Assembly: GCF_014692505.1 (NCBI RefSeq)
Contig: NZ_JACNYK010000004.1
Location: forward strand, 186,001 to 250,000
Reading direction: 5' to 3'
Source of the DNA: Sphingobacterium arenae
GTDB taxonomy: Bacteria; Bacteroidota; Bacteroidia; Sphingobacteriales; Sphingobacteriaceae
DNA length: 64,000 nt
Positions 28,039 to 36,720 of this stretch are shown in pieces (position 1 is the stretch's first letter; each line of letters begins with the position of its first letter). Position numbers and translations under genes: made by a program. Under the pieces are notes generated by a model that did no database searches, had not been told where the DNA came from, and saw only the letters and a list, made by a program, of their open reading frames with translations.

Positions 28039-29247
28039 ATGAATATAGATGCCGTTTCCCGAAAAAAGCGTTTTTCGATACTGTTAACACTCGGTTTACT
28101 ATCTGCAATTGGTCCATTTTCGATCGATATGTATCTTCCTGCTTTCGAAACTATTGCTCTAGATTTCGAAACAACCATTGAACATATACAGCTTTCGTTA
28201 ACTTCATTCTTCATCGGCATTGCTTTTGGTCAATTGATCTATGGACCGCTGTTGGACAAATTCGGGCGAAAAAAACCACTTCTTTTTGGTCTCGTGATCT
28301 ATATCGTTGCCTCCATCTTGTGTGCTTATACAAATGAGCCTAATCACCTTATTTTTCTTCGGTTTCTACAAGCACTGGGCAGTTGCTCCGGTATGGTGGC
28401 CAGTCGGGCCATGGTAAGAGACATCTTTGAACCGCGGGAGGCGGCCAAAGTATTCAGTATACTGATGCTGGTCATAGGTATTTCACCCATTGTCGCGCCA
28501 AGTGTCGGGGCTTTTGTACTTATCCATTTTGATTGGCATATTATCTTTGTCATACTTGCCGTACTTGCGTTTCTTATCTTATTAAGTGTTATTTTCATTT
28601 TGCCAGAGTCGTATCAAGGCAACAAGGAAATGTCTTTGCGACCTCGAGCTATTATAGCCGACTTTTGGGAGGTCTTTCAAAATCCAACATTCCTTTTATA
28701 TGCTGCTGTTGGTGGTTTTGCTTCGAGTGGTCTTTACGCCTATCTCTCTGGCTCACCATTTGTATTACAACGATTGTTTGGATTATCCGAGACAGAATAT
28801 GGCCTTGCATTTGCATTCGTCGCGTCCTCATTGATTATAGCGACACAACTTAACCGCGTTTTACTCAATAGATGGGACAGCGAAGAAATTTCTAAAAAAG
28901 CCAGTTTCCTACAAGCATCAGCAGGAATATTGCTCGTCGTGATCACCTTAACCGGTGGGATGAATCTTTATGTGCTACTCGGTCTCATCTGCCTTTTCCT
29001 CTGTAGTCAAGGCTTTATATTTCCAAATACCTCTGCTTTAGCCTTAGCACCGTTTGGAAGACTTGCAGGTATTGCGTCTGCCCTTTTAGGGTGTATCCAA
29101 ATGGCCTTAGGTGCGCTGACATCTGCTTCCGTGAGTTATTTCCATAACGGCTCCATGGTGCCCATGGTTGCCGTTATGTGCGTCAGTGCCTCAATCGCCT
29201 TTCTGATATATTTCTTCGTTGACAAGCGTAAGCACCGTACGTTATAA
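28039..29247 (+). CDS. Bcr/CflA-family multidrug efflux transporter
   Basis: The 402-residue protein has about twelve membrane segments. It carries the DHA1 motifs GPFSIDMYLPAFETIA in helix 1 and GQLIYGPLLDKFGRKKPLL in the helix 2-3 loop. LRFLQALGSCSGMVASRAMVRD is characteristic of Bcr/CflA proteins. It should export drugs such as bicyclomycin, chloramphenicol or other small compounds by proton antiport. It has its own -7 element and is followed by palindromes at 29269-29341. Confidence 0.92.
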   Translation: MNIDAVSRKKRFSILLTLGLLSAIGPFSIDMYLPAFETIALDFETTIEHIQLSLTSFFIGIAFGQLIYGPLLDKFGRKKPLLFGLVIYIVASILCAYTNEPNHLIFLRFLQALGSCSGMVASRAMVRDIFEPREAAKVFSILMLVIGISPIVAPSVGAFVLIHFDWHIIFVILAVLAFLILLSVIFILPESYQGNKEMSLRPRAIIADFWEVFQNPTFLLYAAVGGFASSGLYAYLSGSPFVLQRLFGLSETEYGLAFAFVASSLIIATQLNRVLLNRWDSEEISKKASFLQASAGILLVVITLTGGMNLYVLLGLICLFLCSQGFIFPNTSALALAPFGRLAGIASALLGCIQMALGALTSASVSYFHNGSMVPMVAVMCVSASIAFLIYFFVDKRKHRTL

Positions 29248-29293
29248 AAAAAGAAACTATTTGCATCGGGTTTTGTTCATATAGATATGAAAC

Positions 29294-29341
29294 CGCGATG
29301 TAAATCATGTTGCTTTACGTAAAAACATGATTTACACCGCG
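29294..29341. repeat. 18-bp inverted repeat
   Basis: The arm at 29294-29311 (CGCGATGTAAATCATGTT) pairs with 29324-29341 (AACATGATTTACACCGCG) except at one position. A smaller stem (TTCATAT/ATATGAA) precedes it at 29276-29290. No T-run follows, so it is not a classical terminator. It may be a processing stem or an operator. Confidence 0.7.
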
Positions 29342-29370
29342 CGTTCATCGACCATTAAAAAAACAAATAG

Positions 29371-29682
29371 ATGAAAAGTACGCTAAATATTGATGTCACA
29401 TCCTTTTATCAAACACAATTTAAACGATTGAAATGGACATTGAACGATCAAACAAAAAACGATAAGGTAATCGCGCTGGAAGAAACGTCCATAACGGACA
29501 AAAGCGATATGAGAGAAGCGCTTGAAGCGCACATGGACCATATAGCCGCCACACTTCCCGAAGGGAACGTGCTGAATGATTACGAGGTCACGTTATCCTT
29601 TGATCCGCAGATTGCTGATCGAGAAAAAGCAGAATTCACCACCATATTTAACGAGTTCAATACAAGAGACGAATCTAATTAA
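29371..29682 (+). CDS. hypothetical protein, 103 aa
   Basis: I do not recognise this protein. It is acidic and soluble, without signal peptide or membrane segment, and is predicted to be mostly helical (MREALEAHMDHIAATLPEG) with a short strand region (YEVTLSFDPQI). It has an ATG start and lies 30 bp before the MATE transporter gene on the same strand, so the two may be co-transcribed. Confidence 0.6.
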   Translation: MKSTLNIDVTSFYQTQFKRLKWTLNDQTKNDKVIALEETSITDKSDMREALEAHMDHIAATLPEGNVLNDYEVTLSFDPQIADREKAEFTTIFNEFNTRDESN

Positions 29683-29712
29683 AGAAAGATAATATGTAAG
29701 TTTGGGTGGGTT

Positions 29713-31047
29713 ATGATTCATAAGAACTACATCCGGATTATCAAACTTGCATTTCCGGTTATTTTGGCAAATGCCGCTGTCCCTCTGCTGGGATTGGCGG
29801 ATACCGCAGCCATCGGTCAAACAGGGGCTGCCGTAGATTTAGGTGCTATCGCCTTGGCATCATTGATTTTTAATTTTGTATACTGGGGCTTCGGATTTCT
29901 TCGGATGGGCACCACCGGTTTTATTTCGCAAGCCGCCGGCGCAAATGACGTCGATGAAACACATGCTCTATTGTTTCGTGCCGTGTTATTAGGGGCGGGC
30001 ATCGGCATACTTCTTATCATACTCCAGCGGTTAATTGGAGAAACGGCCATCAGCTTACTAAAAGCGAGCGCGGAAATTAAAACCCTTGTAGGAGATTATT
30101 TCTATATCCGCATATGGGGAGCACCTGCGACCTTAATTACCTTCACTTTACTAGGAACATTTATCGGAATGGGCTGGACAAAGCACCTGCTATTTGTTCA
30201 ATTATTTCTCAACGGACTTAATATTCTGCTAAACATACTGTTTGTCGTTGGGTACGACCTAGGCGTCCGCGGTATTGCATTCGGTACGGTTATAGCGGAA
30301 TGGTCTGCGTTATTTTTCGCCTCCTATCTGCTCATCAAAAAGATGCAATTACAGACTCTCTTCCATCGTTTACAGCAATTACGGTCCCGTGTCTTCGACA
30401 AAGAAAAACTTATTTCGCTGTTTAAAGTAAACGGTGACATCATGGTCCGTACCTTGGCCCTTCTTAGCGGCTTTGCCTGGTTCGCTAATCAAGGGGCCGT
30501 TTTCGGTGATCAAATTTTAGCAGCCAACCATGTTTTACTACAATTTGTATCCCTTTCTGCCTTCTTTCTGGACGGCTATGCCCATGTCGCAGAAATGTTG
30601 ACGGGCAAAGCTTACGGAGCAAAAGATAAAGCTTATTTTATCGAGCAGGTGCGCCATTCAACCATCTTGGCAGGTCTCACCGCCCTTGTATTGGCGAGTA
30701 GTATATATACGCTAAGTGATTTGCTCATTCCGCTGCTTACAAAAGACATACAAGTACAAGCTATTGCTATCACGCACAGTCCATACGCCGCTATTTACAT
30801 CGCACTTTCCTTTGCCGCTTTCCAGCTAGACGGTATTTTCATCGGTGTAACAAAAAGTATGGAAATGCGAAACGCAACGTTGATGGCTTTATTTATTTTC
30901 GTTGGTTTTGCTCTATTCTTAACGGATACCTATAACAACGCAGGCTTATGGATGAGCTTTATTATCTATGTCGTTGCCCGAGCTGTTATGTTGGGTATAT
31001 ATTATCCTAAAATACTACGTGCGATAGCGAGGGTAGGTATTACATAA
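29713..31047 (+). CDS. MATE-family efflux transporter (DinF-like)
   Basis: The 444-residue protein has about twelve membrane segments. The N-terminal sequence IIKLAFPVILANAAVPLLGLADTAAIGQTG and FLRMGTTGFISQAAGA are typical of the DinF branch. MATE proteins export cationic drugs or metabolites in exchange for Na+ or H+. It is the second efflux system within 3 kb, but the two belong to different families and seem to be separate units. Confidence 0.92.
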   Translation: MIHKNYIRIIKLAFPVILANAAVPLLGLADTAAIGQTGAAVDLGAIALASLIFNFVYWGFGFLRMGTTGFISQAAGANDVDETHALLFRAVLLGAGIGILLIILQRLIGETAISLLKASAEIKTLVGDYFYIRIWGAPATLITFTLLGTFIGMGWTKHLLFVQLFLNGLNILLNILFVVGYDLGVRGIAFGTVIAEWSALFFASYLLIKKMQLQTLFHRLQQLRSRVFDKEKLISLFKVNGDIMVRTLALLSGFAWFANQGAVFGDQILAANHVLLQFVSLSAFFLDGYAHVAEMLTGKAYGAKDKAYFIEQVRHSTILAGLTALVLASSIYTLSDLLIPLLTKDIQVQAIAITHSPYAAIYIALSFAAFQLDGIFIGVTKSMEMRNATLMALFIFVGFALFLTDTYNNAGLWMSFIIYVVARAVMLGIYYPKILRAIARVGIT

Positions 31048-31087
31048 GGATTACCATATTTCATAATGAACATAGTAATTTTGTGCT

Positions 31088-32089
31088 ATGAGAAAAATAA
31101 AACTTTCGGCTTTGGATTTAGCGACCGTCTGCAAAGGACAAAATGCCCAGCAGGCCATTGCTAGAAGTGTGGAAGCAGCGCAACACATAGAGAAATTAGG
31201 ATACCAGCGGATATGGTTCGCAGAACATCATAACATGGAGCACATTGCCAGTTCGGCTACAGCGGTTCTGATCGGCCATGTCGCGGGCAAGACCAACCAC
31301 ATTCGGATTGGTTCTGGGGGGATTATGCTACCCAACCACTCTCCTCTGGTTGTTGCCGAACAGTTTGGTACGCTAGAAACCTTATACCCTGGCAGAATTG
31401 ATTTGGGACTGGGTCGCGCTCCAGGCACAGATCAAGTAACAGCGATGGCACTTCGTCGAAACAATCTGAATACCGCCTTTTATTTCAAAGATGATGTACT
31501 TGCCTTACACCAATATTTTGAAAATGACAATCCGTCAGAAAAAGTACGCGCCTTTCCCGGCGAAGGGCTGGCTATCCCCATCTATATTTTAGGTTCCAGT
31601 ACAGATTCTGCACATTTGGCGGCTGAACTTGGATTACCTTACGCTTTTGCGGCACATTTTGCGCCAGCGATGCTCGCGCAGGCCTCGGATATTTATAGAA
31701 ACAATTTCAAACCGTCCCGTTATTTGCAGGAACCTTATTTCATTGCGTGTGTTAATATCATCGGCGCAGAAACGACGGACGAAGCAGATTTTCTTGCCAC
31801 AAGTTTACATAATATGTTTGCCGGAATTATTACGAATTATCGTCGTCCATTATCCCCTCCTACAGAGCAGGTTATCTATCATGGGATTCCCGAAATCGAA
31901 AAAGCCGTTTATAGCATGACAGCCTGTACTTTCACAGGAGATAAGGAAACGCTTACACAAAGCATCGATGATTTTGCTACCCGTTATCAGGTCGACGAAA
32001 TTATGACGACAAACTATATCTACGATAACGCCAAACGTCTGGAATCATTCCGTATTATCAAAGAAGCCCTGCTCGAAAAACACGACTAA
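31088..32089 (+). CDS. LLM-class flavin-dependent oxidoreductase
   Basis: The 333-residue protein shows the bacterial luciferase-like fold with the FMN-type segments [47 protein letters not shown] and [15 protein letters not shown]. This is the single-subunit group often annotated as alkanal monooxygenase-like or YhbW-like. It probably uses FMNH2 and oxygen on an unknown small substrate. TAATTTTG lies only 5 bp before the ATG, so if used as a promoter it would give an almost leaderless message. Confidence 0.88.
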   Translation: MRKIKLSALDLATVCKGQNAQQAIARSVEAAQHIEKLGYQRIWFAEHHNMEHIASSATAVLIGHVAGKTNHIRIGSGGIMLPNHSPLVVAEQFGTLETLYPGRIDLGLGRAPGTDQVTAMALRRNNLNTAFYFKDDVLALHQYFENDNPSEKVRAFPGEGLAIPIYILGSSTDSAHLAAELGLPYAFAAHFAPAMLAQASDIYRNNFKPSRYLQEPYFIACVNIIGAETTDEADFLATSLHNMFAGIITNYRRPLSPPTEQVIYHGIPEIEKAVYSMTACTFTGDKETLTQSIDDFATRYQVDEIMTTNYIYDNAKRLESFRIIKEALLEKHD

Positions 32090-32125
32090 TACAAAAACAA
32101 TTTTGCTTTCGGTTAAAAAAACATT

Positions 32126-32938
32126 ATGTTGGATAACATGGAAAAAAAGACTTTAGCAATCGTCGGTTGCGGCAAATTGGCCGCCCTTATTGCGGACGCG
32201 TATAACAATAATTTACTCCCCGAATACGAATTGATCGCTACGTACTCCCGGAGCAAAGAAAAGGCACAGCAGATTGCCGATAAAGTGAATGAGAAAAACA
32301 CGGCGGCATCGTGTAAACCTATGCAGTCTTTGCAGGAGGTATTAGCTTTGAAGCCAGCGTATATAATTGAAACAGCCTCGCCAAATGCGTTAAAGGAATT
32401 TGCACTTGACGCCCTAAAAAATGGTTCATCTATTGTGACGCTCTCGATGGGCGCTTTTGCAGATCAAGTATTTTATGATAATGTCGCTAAAACAGCAAAA
32501 GAACACGGTACAAAAGTGCATATTGCCTCTGGTGCTATTGGCGGATTGGATGTGTTGCGGACCGCTTCCCTGATGGGTAAATGTGAAGCAACTTTTCAAA
32601 CCGAAAAAAGCCCCAACTCGCTCCGGAAATCCTCCGTATATGAAGAATCGTTGCAACATGAGAAAAAGAAGGTATTCGAGGGGAACGCCATCGAAGCGAT
32701 TGCGCTTTTTCCTACGAGTGTCAACGTATCCGTCGCCGCATCAATTGCATCGGTAGGCCCGGAGAACATGCGTGTCTCTATAACCTCCACGCCTGATTTT
32801 ATAGGCGATAACCACCGCATAGAGATCAAAAATGAACAAGTCCATGCGGTGGTTGATGTATACAGTGCTACGGCGCAGATCGCGGGTTGGAGCATTGTAA
32901 ATACGCTACGAAATATTGTCTCCCCTATTGTGTTTTAA
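32126..32938 (+). CDS. nadX: L-aspartate dehydrogenase
   Basis: The 270-residue protein begins MLDNMEKKTLAIVGCGKLAA, a Rossmann motif; the ATG four codons in (32138) is an equally likely start. It has the family motifs HIASGAIGGLDVLRTASLM and, in the C-terminal half, FPTSVNVSVAASIASVGP. Aspartate dehydrogenases make iminoaspartate for NAD synthesis. No nadA or nadC lies in the window, so a NAD-related role is inferred from family only. The 3' end overlaps the convergent gene by 14 bp. Confidence 0.85.
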   Translation: MLDNMEKKTLAIVGCGKLAALIADAYNNNLLPEYELIATYSRSKEKAQQIADKVNEKNTAASCKPMQSLQEVLALKPAYIIETASPNALKEFALDALKNGSSIVTLSMGAFADQVFYDNVAKTAKEHGTKVHIASGAIGGLDVLRTASLMGKCEATFQTEKSPNSLRKSSVYEESLQHEKKKVFEGNAIEAIALFPTSVNVSVAASIASVGPENMRVSITSTPDFIGDNHRIEIKNEQVHAVVDVYSATAQIAGWSIVNTLRNIVSPIVF

Positions 32939-33836
32939 AATAGTTTTCGATATTGGCCAATACTTTCTCGCTCAGGCGTACAAACGCCTGACGAGTCCGG
33001 CCGACCGAAACCTGCATACAGTTCACATGGGGGTGGTTTAAAAACCGCTCATTTCCCAATGCAATCAGTGTGTCGCAATAACAGCGGTTATCTTGTGCGA
33101 TCCATTTCTCAAAAGGTTCTTCATCCCAAGCCGGCGAAAGTCCGGTATTAATTAGGATTTTCCTATCGCCCATAGCAGCAAACTCTTCCTCGTGCAACAA
33201 AACAACACCACGGTTTAAACAAGTAACGATAACTTCACTTTCGCGAACCAGCTCGCGAACCGGTAAAAACCGATAACCTTTTTGCTTGGCATCCTCTTTT
33301 TCTGAACGTGCGAAATAAGAAATTTCAGCACCAAAGAACCGGAGCGCATCCGCTATCATTCCCCCAGATTTGCCTAATCCCACAATACCCACCTTTGTGC
33401 CGGTGATTTCTCGTGGCACACCGTCCCAAGGAGCGCGCGGTACGCCATCATTTTCTGTACCAAACCCATGTAAACAACGCACTAGTTCGCTCACCACATA
33501 CTCCACCACACCTTCGTCACCATAATCGCGAACACCTAACACGGTAATACCTCTAGCGTTCGCATACCGAATATCTACATTGGCACTCTCCGGGCTGTAC
33601 AAAGAACAACACATGCCAATATATTTCACATTTGGACATTTTTCCAATGCATCCTCACCCAAACGAGAAATATAGCTGATCAAAACAGCATCCGCATCAC
33701 CGATCCGCAGGGCCATCTCTTCCGCAGATTGCGGACTATCCGGATAAAAGATCACTTCTTCCGCATAATCGAACAAGGCTTTCTCTGCCGAGGGGATTAA
33801 GTTGAGCGGTTCAACAGCAACTATTTTTTTAAACAT
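32925..33836 (-). CDS. D-isomer-specific 2-hydroxyacid dehydrogenase family protein
   Basis: The 303-residue protein has the split catalytic domain of the family and an NAD-binding motif VGIVGLGKSGGMIADAL. The catalytic Arg region (VIVTCLNRGVVLLHEEEFAAMG) and the Glu region are recognisable, but the usual His ending is less clear. It lies 31 bp downstream of proS. The substrate is unknown; glyoxylate/hydroxypyruvate or phosphoglycerate reductase-like activity is possible. Confidence 0.82.
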   Translation of the reverse strand: MFKKIVAVEPLNLIPSAEKALFDYAEEVIFYPDSPQSAEEMALRIGDADAVLISYISRLGEDALEKCPNVKYIGMCCSLYSPESANVDIRYANARGITVLGVRDYGDEGVVEYVVSELVRCLHGFGTENDGVPRAPWDGVPREITGTKVGIVGLGKSGGMIADALRFFGAEISYFARSEKEDAKQKGYRFLPVRELVRESEVIVTCLNRGVVLLHEEEFAAMGDRKILINTGLSPAWDEEPFEKWIAQDNRCYCDTLIALGNERFLNHPHVNCMQVSVGRTRQAFVRLSEKVLANIENYFKTQ

Positions 33837-33867
33837 GTTATAAAATTATATAGATAAATTAAATGCC

Positions 33868-35340
33868 CTAATACGCTTTCGCAAATAATACGCGGCTAAC
33901 GGATGGCTTACCCGTAAAGATACAAATGCCTTCCTCTTCTTTCGCGTCCAACGGAATACAACGTATTGTAGCCTTTGTTTCGTCTTTCACCCGTTTCTCA
34001 GTCTCTACTGTACCGTCCCAATGACAAGATACAAATCCACCCTTCGTTTCCAGAACCTCTTTGAATTCTTCGTAAGAATTAACTTCGGTGATATGCTCAT
34101 CACGGAATGATAGCGCCTTATGATAAATATTCTCTTGAATAATACCCAATAGATTTTCTATGGTTACGGCCAGCCCCTCTTGCGATACTGTTTCTTTTGT
34201 CTGCGTATCGCGCCGCGCCAATTCCACCGTCCCATTTTGCAGATCACGGGCACCCACAGCTACACGTAGTGGTACGCCTTTCATTTCCCATTCTGCGAAT
34301 TTAAAACCAGGGCGTTGCGTATCCCGATCGTCGTATTTTACCGATATGTCCATGTCCTGCAATTCGCTTGTCAACGTATGCACAAAACCATCAATATTTG
34401 CTTTCTCTTCTTCTGTTTTATATATCGGTACAATAACCACTTGAATGGGTGCCAATTTTGGTGGCAGCACCAGACCCTGATCATCCGAGTGCGCCATAAT
34501 CAATGCACCCATCAAGCGCGTAGACACTCCCCAAGAAGTGGCCCAAACGTGTTCCAGTTTTCCCTCTTTCGATGTAAACTTGACATCAAAAGCTTTCGCA
34601 AAATTTTGTCCTAGGAAGTGCGAAGTGCCCGCTTGTAGTGCTTTACCATCTTGCATAAGTGCTTCTATACAATACGTCTCCAATGCCCCCGCAAAGCGCT
34701 CATTTTCTGTTTTAACACCTCGGATAACCGGCACGGCAAGCGTATGCTCGGCAAAGTCCGCATATACCTCCAACATACGTTCCGCTTCTTCAACCGCCTC
34801 TTCACGCGTCGCATGTGCCGTATGCCCCTCCTGCCACAAAAACTCCGCTGTGCGTAAAAATAAGCGTGTACGCATTTCCCACCGCACCACGTTTGCCCAT
34901 TGATTTACCAAAATAGGTAAATCACGATAAGACTCAATCCAACCTTTGTACGTATTCCAGATAATGGTTTCCGAGGTGGGCCGTACAATAAGCTCTTCTT
35001 CCAGTTTCGCCGTCTCATCTACAACGATATTTCCTTTCCCGTCGTTCTTCAGCCGGTAATGCGTTACAACAGCACATTCTGTCGCAAATCCCTCCACGTG
35101 CGATGCTTCTTTCGAGAAAAAGGATTTGGGTATAAAAAGCGGAAAATAAGCGTTGGAGTGCCCGGTTTCTTTAAATCTTTTATCTAAAATTGCCTGCATA
35201 CGCTCCCATATCGCATATCCATAAGGCTTGATAACCATACAACCCCGAACGGCAGAATGTTCTGCCAAATCGGCTTTGACGACTAAGTCGTTATACCATT
35301 GTGAATAATCTTCACCACGACTTGTAATTCCTTTTCCCAT
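33868..35340 (-). CDS. proS: prolyl-tRNA synthetase (archaeal/eukaryotic-type)
   Basis: The 490-residue protein is a class II synthetase of the short, editing-free ProS type. [20 protein letters not shown] opens it, motif 2 appears in [31 protein letters not shown], and the anticodon-binding domain begins near residue 280 with VVIVPIY. It ends in the family C-terminal zinc-like domain and a final aromatic (FAKAY). It charges tRNA-Pro with proline. Confidence 0.96.
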   Translation of the reverse strand: MGKGITSRGEDYSQWYNDLVVKADLAEHSAVRGCMVIKPYGYAIWERMQAILDKRFKETGHSNAYFPLFIPKSFFSKEASHVEGFATECAVVTHYRLKNDGKGNIVVDETAKLEEELIVRPTSETIIWNTYKGWIESYRDLPILVNQWANVVRWEMRTRLFLRTAEFLWQEGHTAHATREEAVEEAERMLEVYADFAEHTLAVPVIRGVKTENERFAGALETYCIEALMQDGKALQAGTSHFLGQNFAKAFDVKFTSKEGKLEHVWATSWGVSTRLMGALIMAHSDDQGLVLPPKLAPIQVVIVPIYKTEEEKANIDGFVHTLTSELQDMDISVKYDDRDTQRPGFKFAEWEMKGVPLRVAVGARDLQNGTVELARRDTQTKETVSQEGLAVTIENLLGIIQENIYHKALSFRDEHITEVNSYEEFKEVLETKGGFVSCHWDGTVETEKRVKDETKATIRCIPLDAKEEEGICIFTGKPSVSRVLFAKAY

Positions 35341-35429
35341 TATTTATTTCGATTATTATTTCTGTAACAATTATTGTAACTTGCTCGTATTATTATACAA
35401 AACTTCGGGAAGGCCTAAAGTTTTATTTA

Positions 35430-35437
35430 TATTTTTG
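35430..35437 (+). promoter_or_regulatory. -7 element of the Gly/Trp/Arg-rich lipoprotein gene
   Basis: TATTTTTG fits TAnnTTTG and lies 87 bp before the start codon. No -33 box at the right spacing was found. Confidence 0.4.
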
Positions 35438-35524
35438 GCAGAAGGGATTAAACCCCTGTCTAAAAAACGGGTCTAAGATAATAAATAAAGACTGTATTAG
35501 CGAAGTTTAACAGTAGAGGATATC

Positions 35525-36646
35525 ATGAAAACAAATAGATTATTATTCGGTAGTTTGACACTTACAGCCATTTTTGCGCTGAGTTCGTGTTCAACAAGTA
35601 GGCAGATCGCGCACCGAGACGATGTGTATAATAATCAATCCCAAGCTCCCCAAGATTATATGAGTCCGGATTATTATTATACTGATGGACAGGCACAGGA
35701 GGAGCAATACGCTCAAAACGACTACTATGCCGACGAATATACGGACGAAGAATACGTAGAAGGATTCGAGTATGACAACAATTTGGAATATGCCAACCGC
35801 ATCAATCGGTTTTATTATGGTGCACCGGGCATACCTTATTACGACCCTTGGTTTGACCCTTGGTATGGATACGGAGGTTTTGGTCTCGGATGGTCTAGCT
35901 GGGGTTGGGGATCAGGTTGGTCCTTAGGCTTTGGATGGGGTCGCCCTTCCTTTGGTTTTGGCTGGGGATGGGGTAATCCTTATTACGGATATGGAAGCTG
36001 GGGATGGGGTGGTTATCCCTACGCTGGCTGGGGTTATAATTCATGGGGACACCCGCATTATGGATACGGCAATCATTACTATGGTGGAAATCGGTATAGT
36101 GTAAGGCCTCGTAATGCGCCTACACGGATTGCAGCTCGCAATGGATATAATACACGTACAGGTAATACATCTCGTGTTTCCAACTCCCGTGTTACGCGTG
36201 ACAGAAACGGCCGTATTGTAACCAGCCGGTCAACCCGTGCTACGGCTAACGGCACACGTACAGCCGTCGGTAATACAAGCCGCGTACGGTCTGAAAACGG
36301 CAGGGTTACGCGAGGTTCTTCTAACAGGACGACAAACCCTTCTCGTGTTGGCACCCGTACACGTGGTACAACCAATAGAGAAGCTGTAGGAAATAGAACG
36401 AGGACAACCACTAGACCAAGTAGCGGAGTATCACGTTCAGGAACGTCAAGGACAACCACTCGTCCGACAACGCAACGATCTAGACCTACTACGACCCAAC
36501 CATCTAGACCGACGACACGAAGCACACCTTCCTACTCGCCTTCTAGAGGCTCTTCAGGAAGTTCGATGTCAAGAGGTAGTAGCGGTGGCGGAACATCTAG
36601 AAGTTCTGGTGGTGGAGGTAGCTCCAGAGGAGGAAGAACAAGATAA
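35525..36646 (+). CDS. low-complexity lipoprotein, Gly/Trp/Tyr-rich then Arg/Thr/Ser-rich
   Basis: The 373-residue protein has a lipoprotein signal (MKTNRLLFGSLTLTAIFALS with SSCS as lipobox, lipidated Cys at about residue 22). It then runs through an acidic Tyr/Asp/Glu stretch to about residue 95 and a Gly/Trp/Tyr-rich stretch (about 95-190; for example YGSWGWGGYPYAGWGYNSWG). It ends with a strongly basic Arg/Thr/Ser/Gly tail. I do not know its function. Charge-separated halves and aromatic-glycine repeats would suit a surface adhesive or wall-interacting protein (inference). Confidence 0.75.
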   Translation: MKTNRLLFGSLTLTAIFALSSCSTSRQIAHRDDVYNNQSQAPQDYMSPDYYYTDGQAQEEQYAQNDYYADEYTDEEYVEGFEYDNNLEYANRINRFYYGAPGIPYYDPWFDPWYGYGGFGLGWSSWGWGSGWSLGFGWGRPSFGFGWGWGNPYYGYGSWGWGGYPYAGWGYNSWGHPHYGYGNHYYGGNRYSVRPRNAPTRIAARNGYNTRTGNTSRVSNSRVTRDRNGRIVTSRSTRATANGTRTAVGNTSRVRSENGRVTRGSSNRTTNPSRVGTRTRGTTNREAVGNRTRTTTRPSSGVSRSGTSRTTTRPTTQRSRPTTTQPSRPTTRSTPSYSPSRGSSGSSMSRGSSGGGTSRSSGGGGSSRGGRTR

Positions 36647-36677
36647 TTTTTTAACAGATATATATCATGGACATGAT

Positions 36678-36705
36678 GTAGAGACGCAACCCTTTGCGTC
36701 TCTAC
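36678..36705. repeat. perfect GTAGAGACGC palindrome
   Basis: GTAGAGACGCAA (36678-36689) and TTGCGTCTCTAC (36694-36705) are perfect 12-bp complements with a CCCT loop. The element lies between two same-strand genes and could end transcription of the first. From memory, a GTAGAGACGC palindrome of this kind recurs between genes in several bacterial groups, so it is likely a repeated extragenic element. Confidence 0.75.
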
Positions 36706-36720
36706 TATTTAAAGTAAATT

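Noticed and set aside
31076..31083. TAATTTTG as promoter of the LLM oxidoreductase gene
   Set aside because: It fits the -7 consensus but lies 5 bp before the start codon, and no -33 box is present; probably a chance match or part of a leaderless start.
36079..36525. 148-codon minus-strand frame
   Set aside because: It is the shadow of the Arg/Thr-rich tail of the lipoprotein at 35525-36646.
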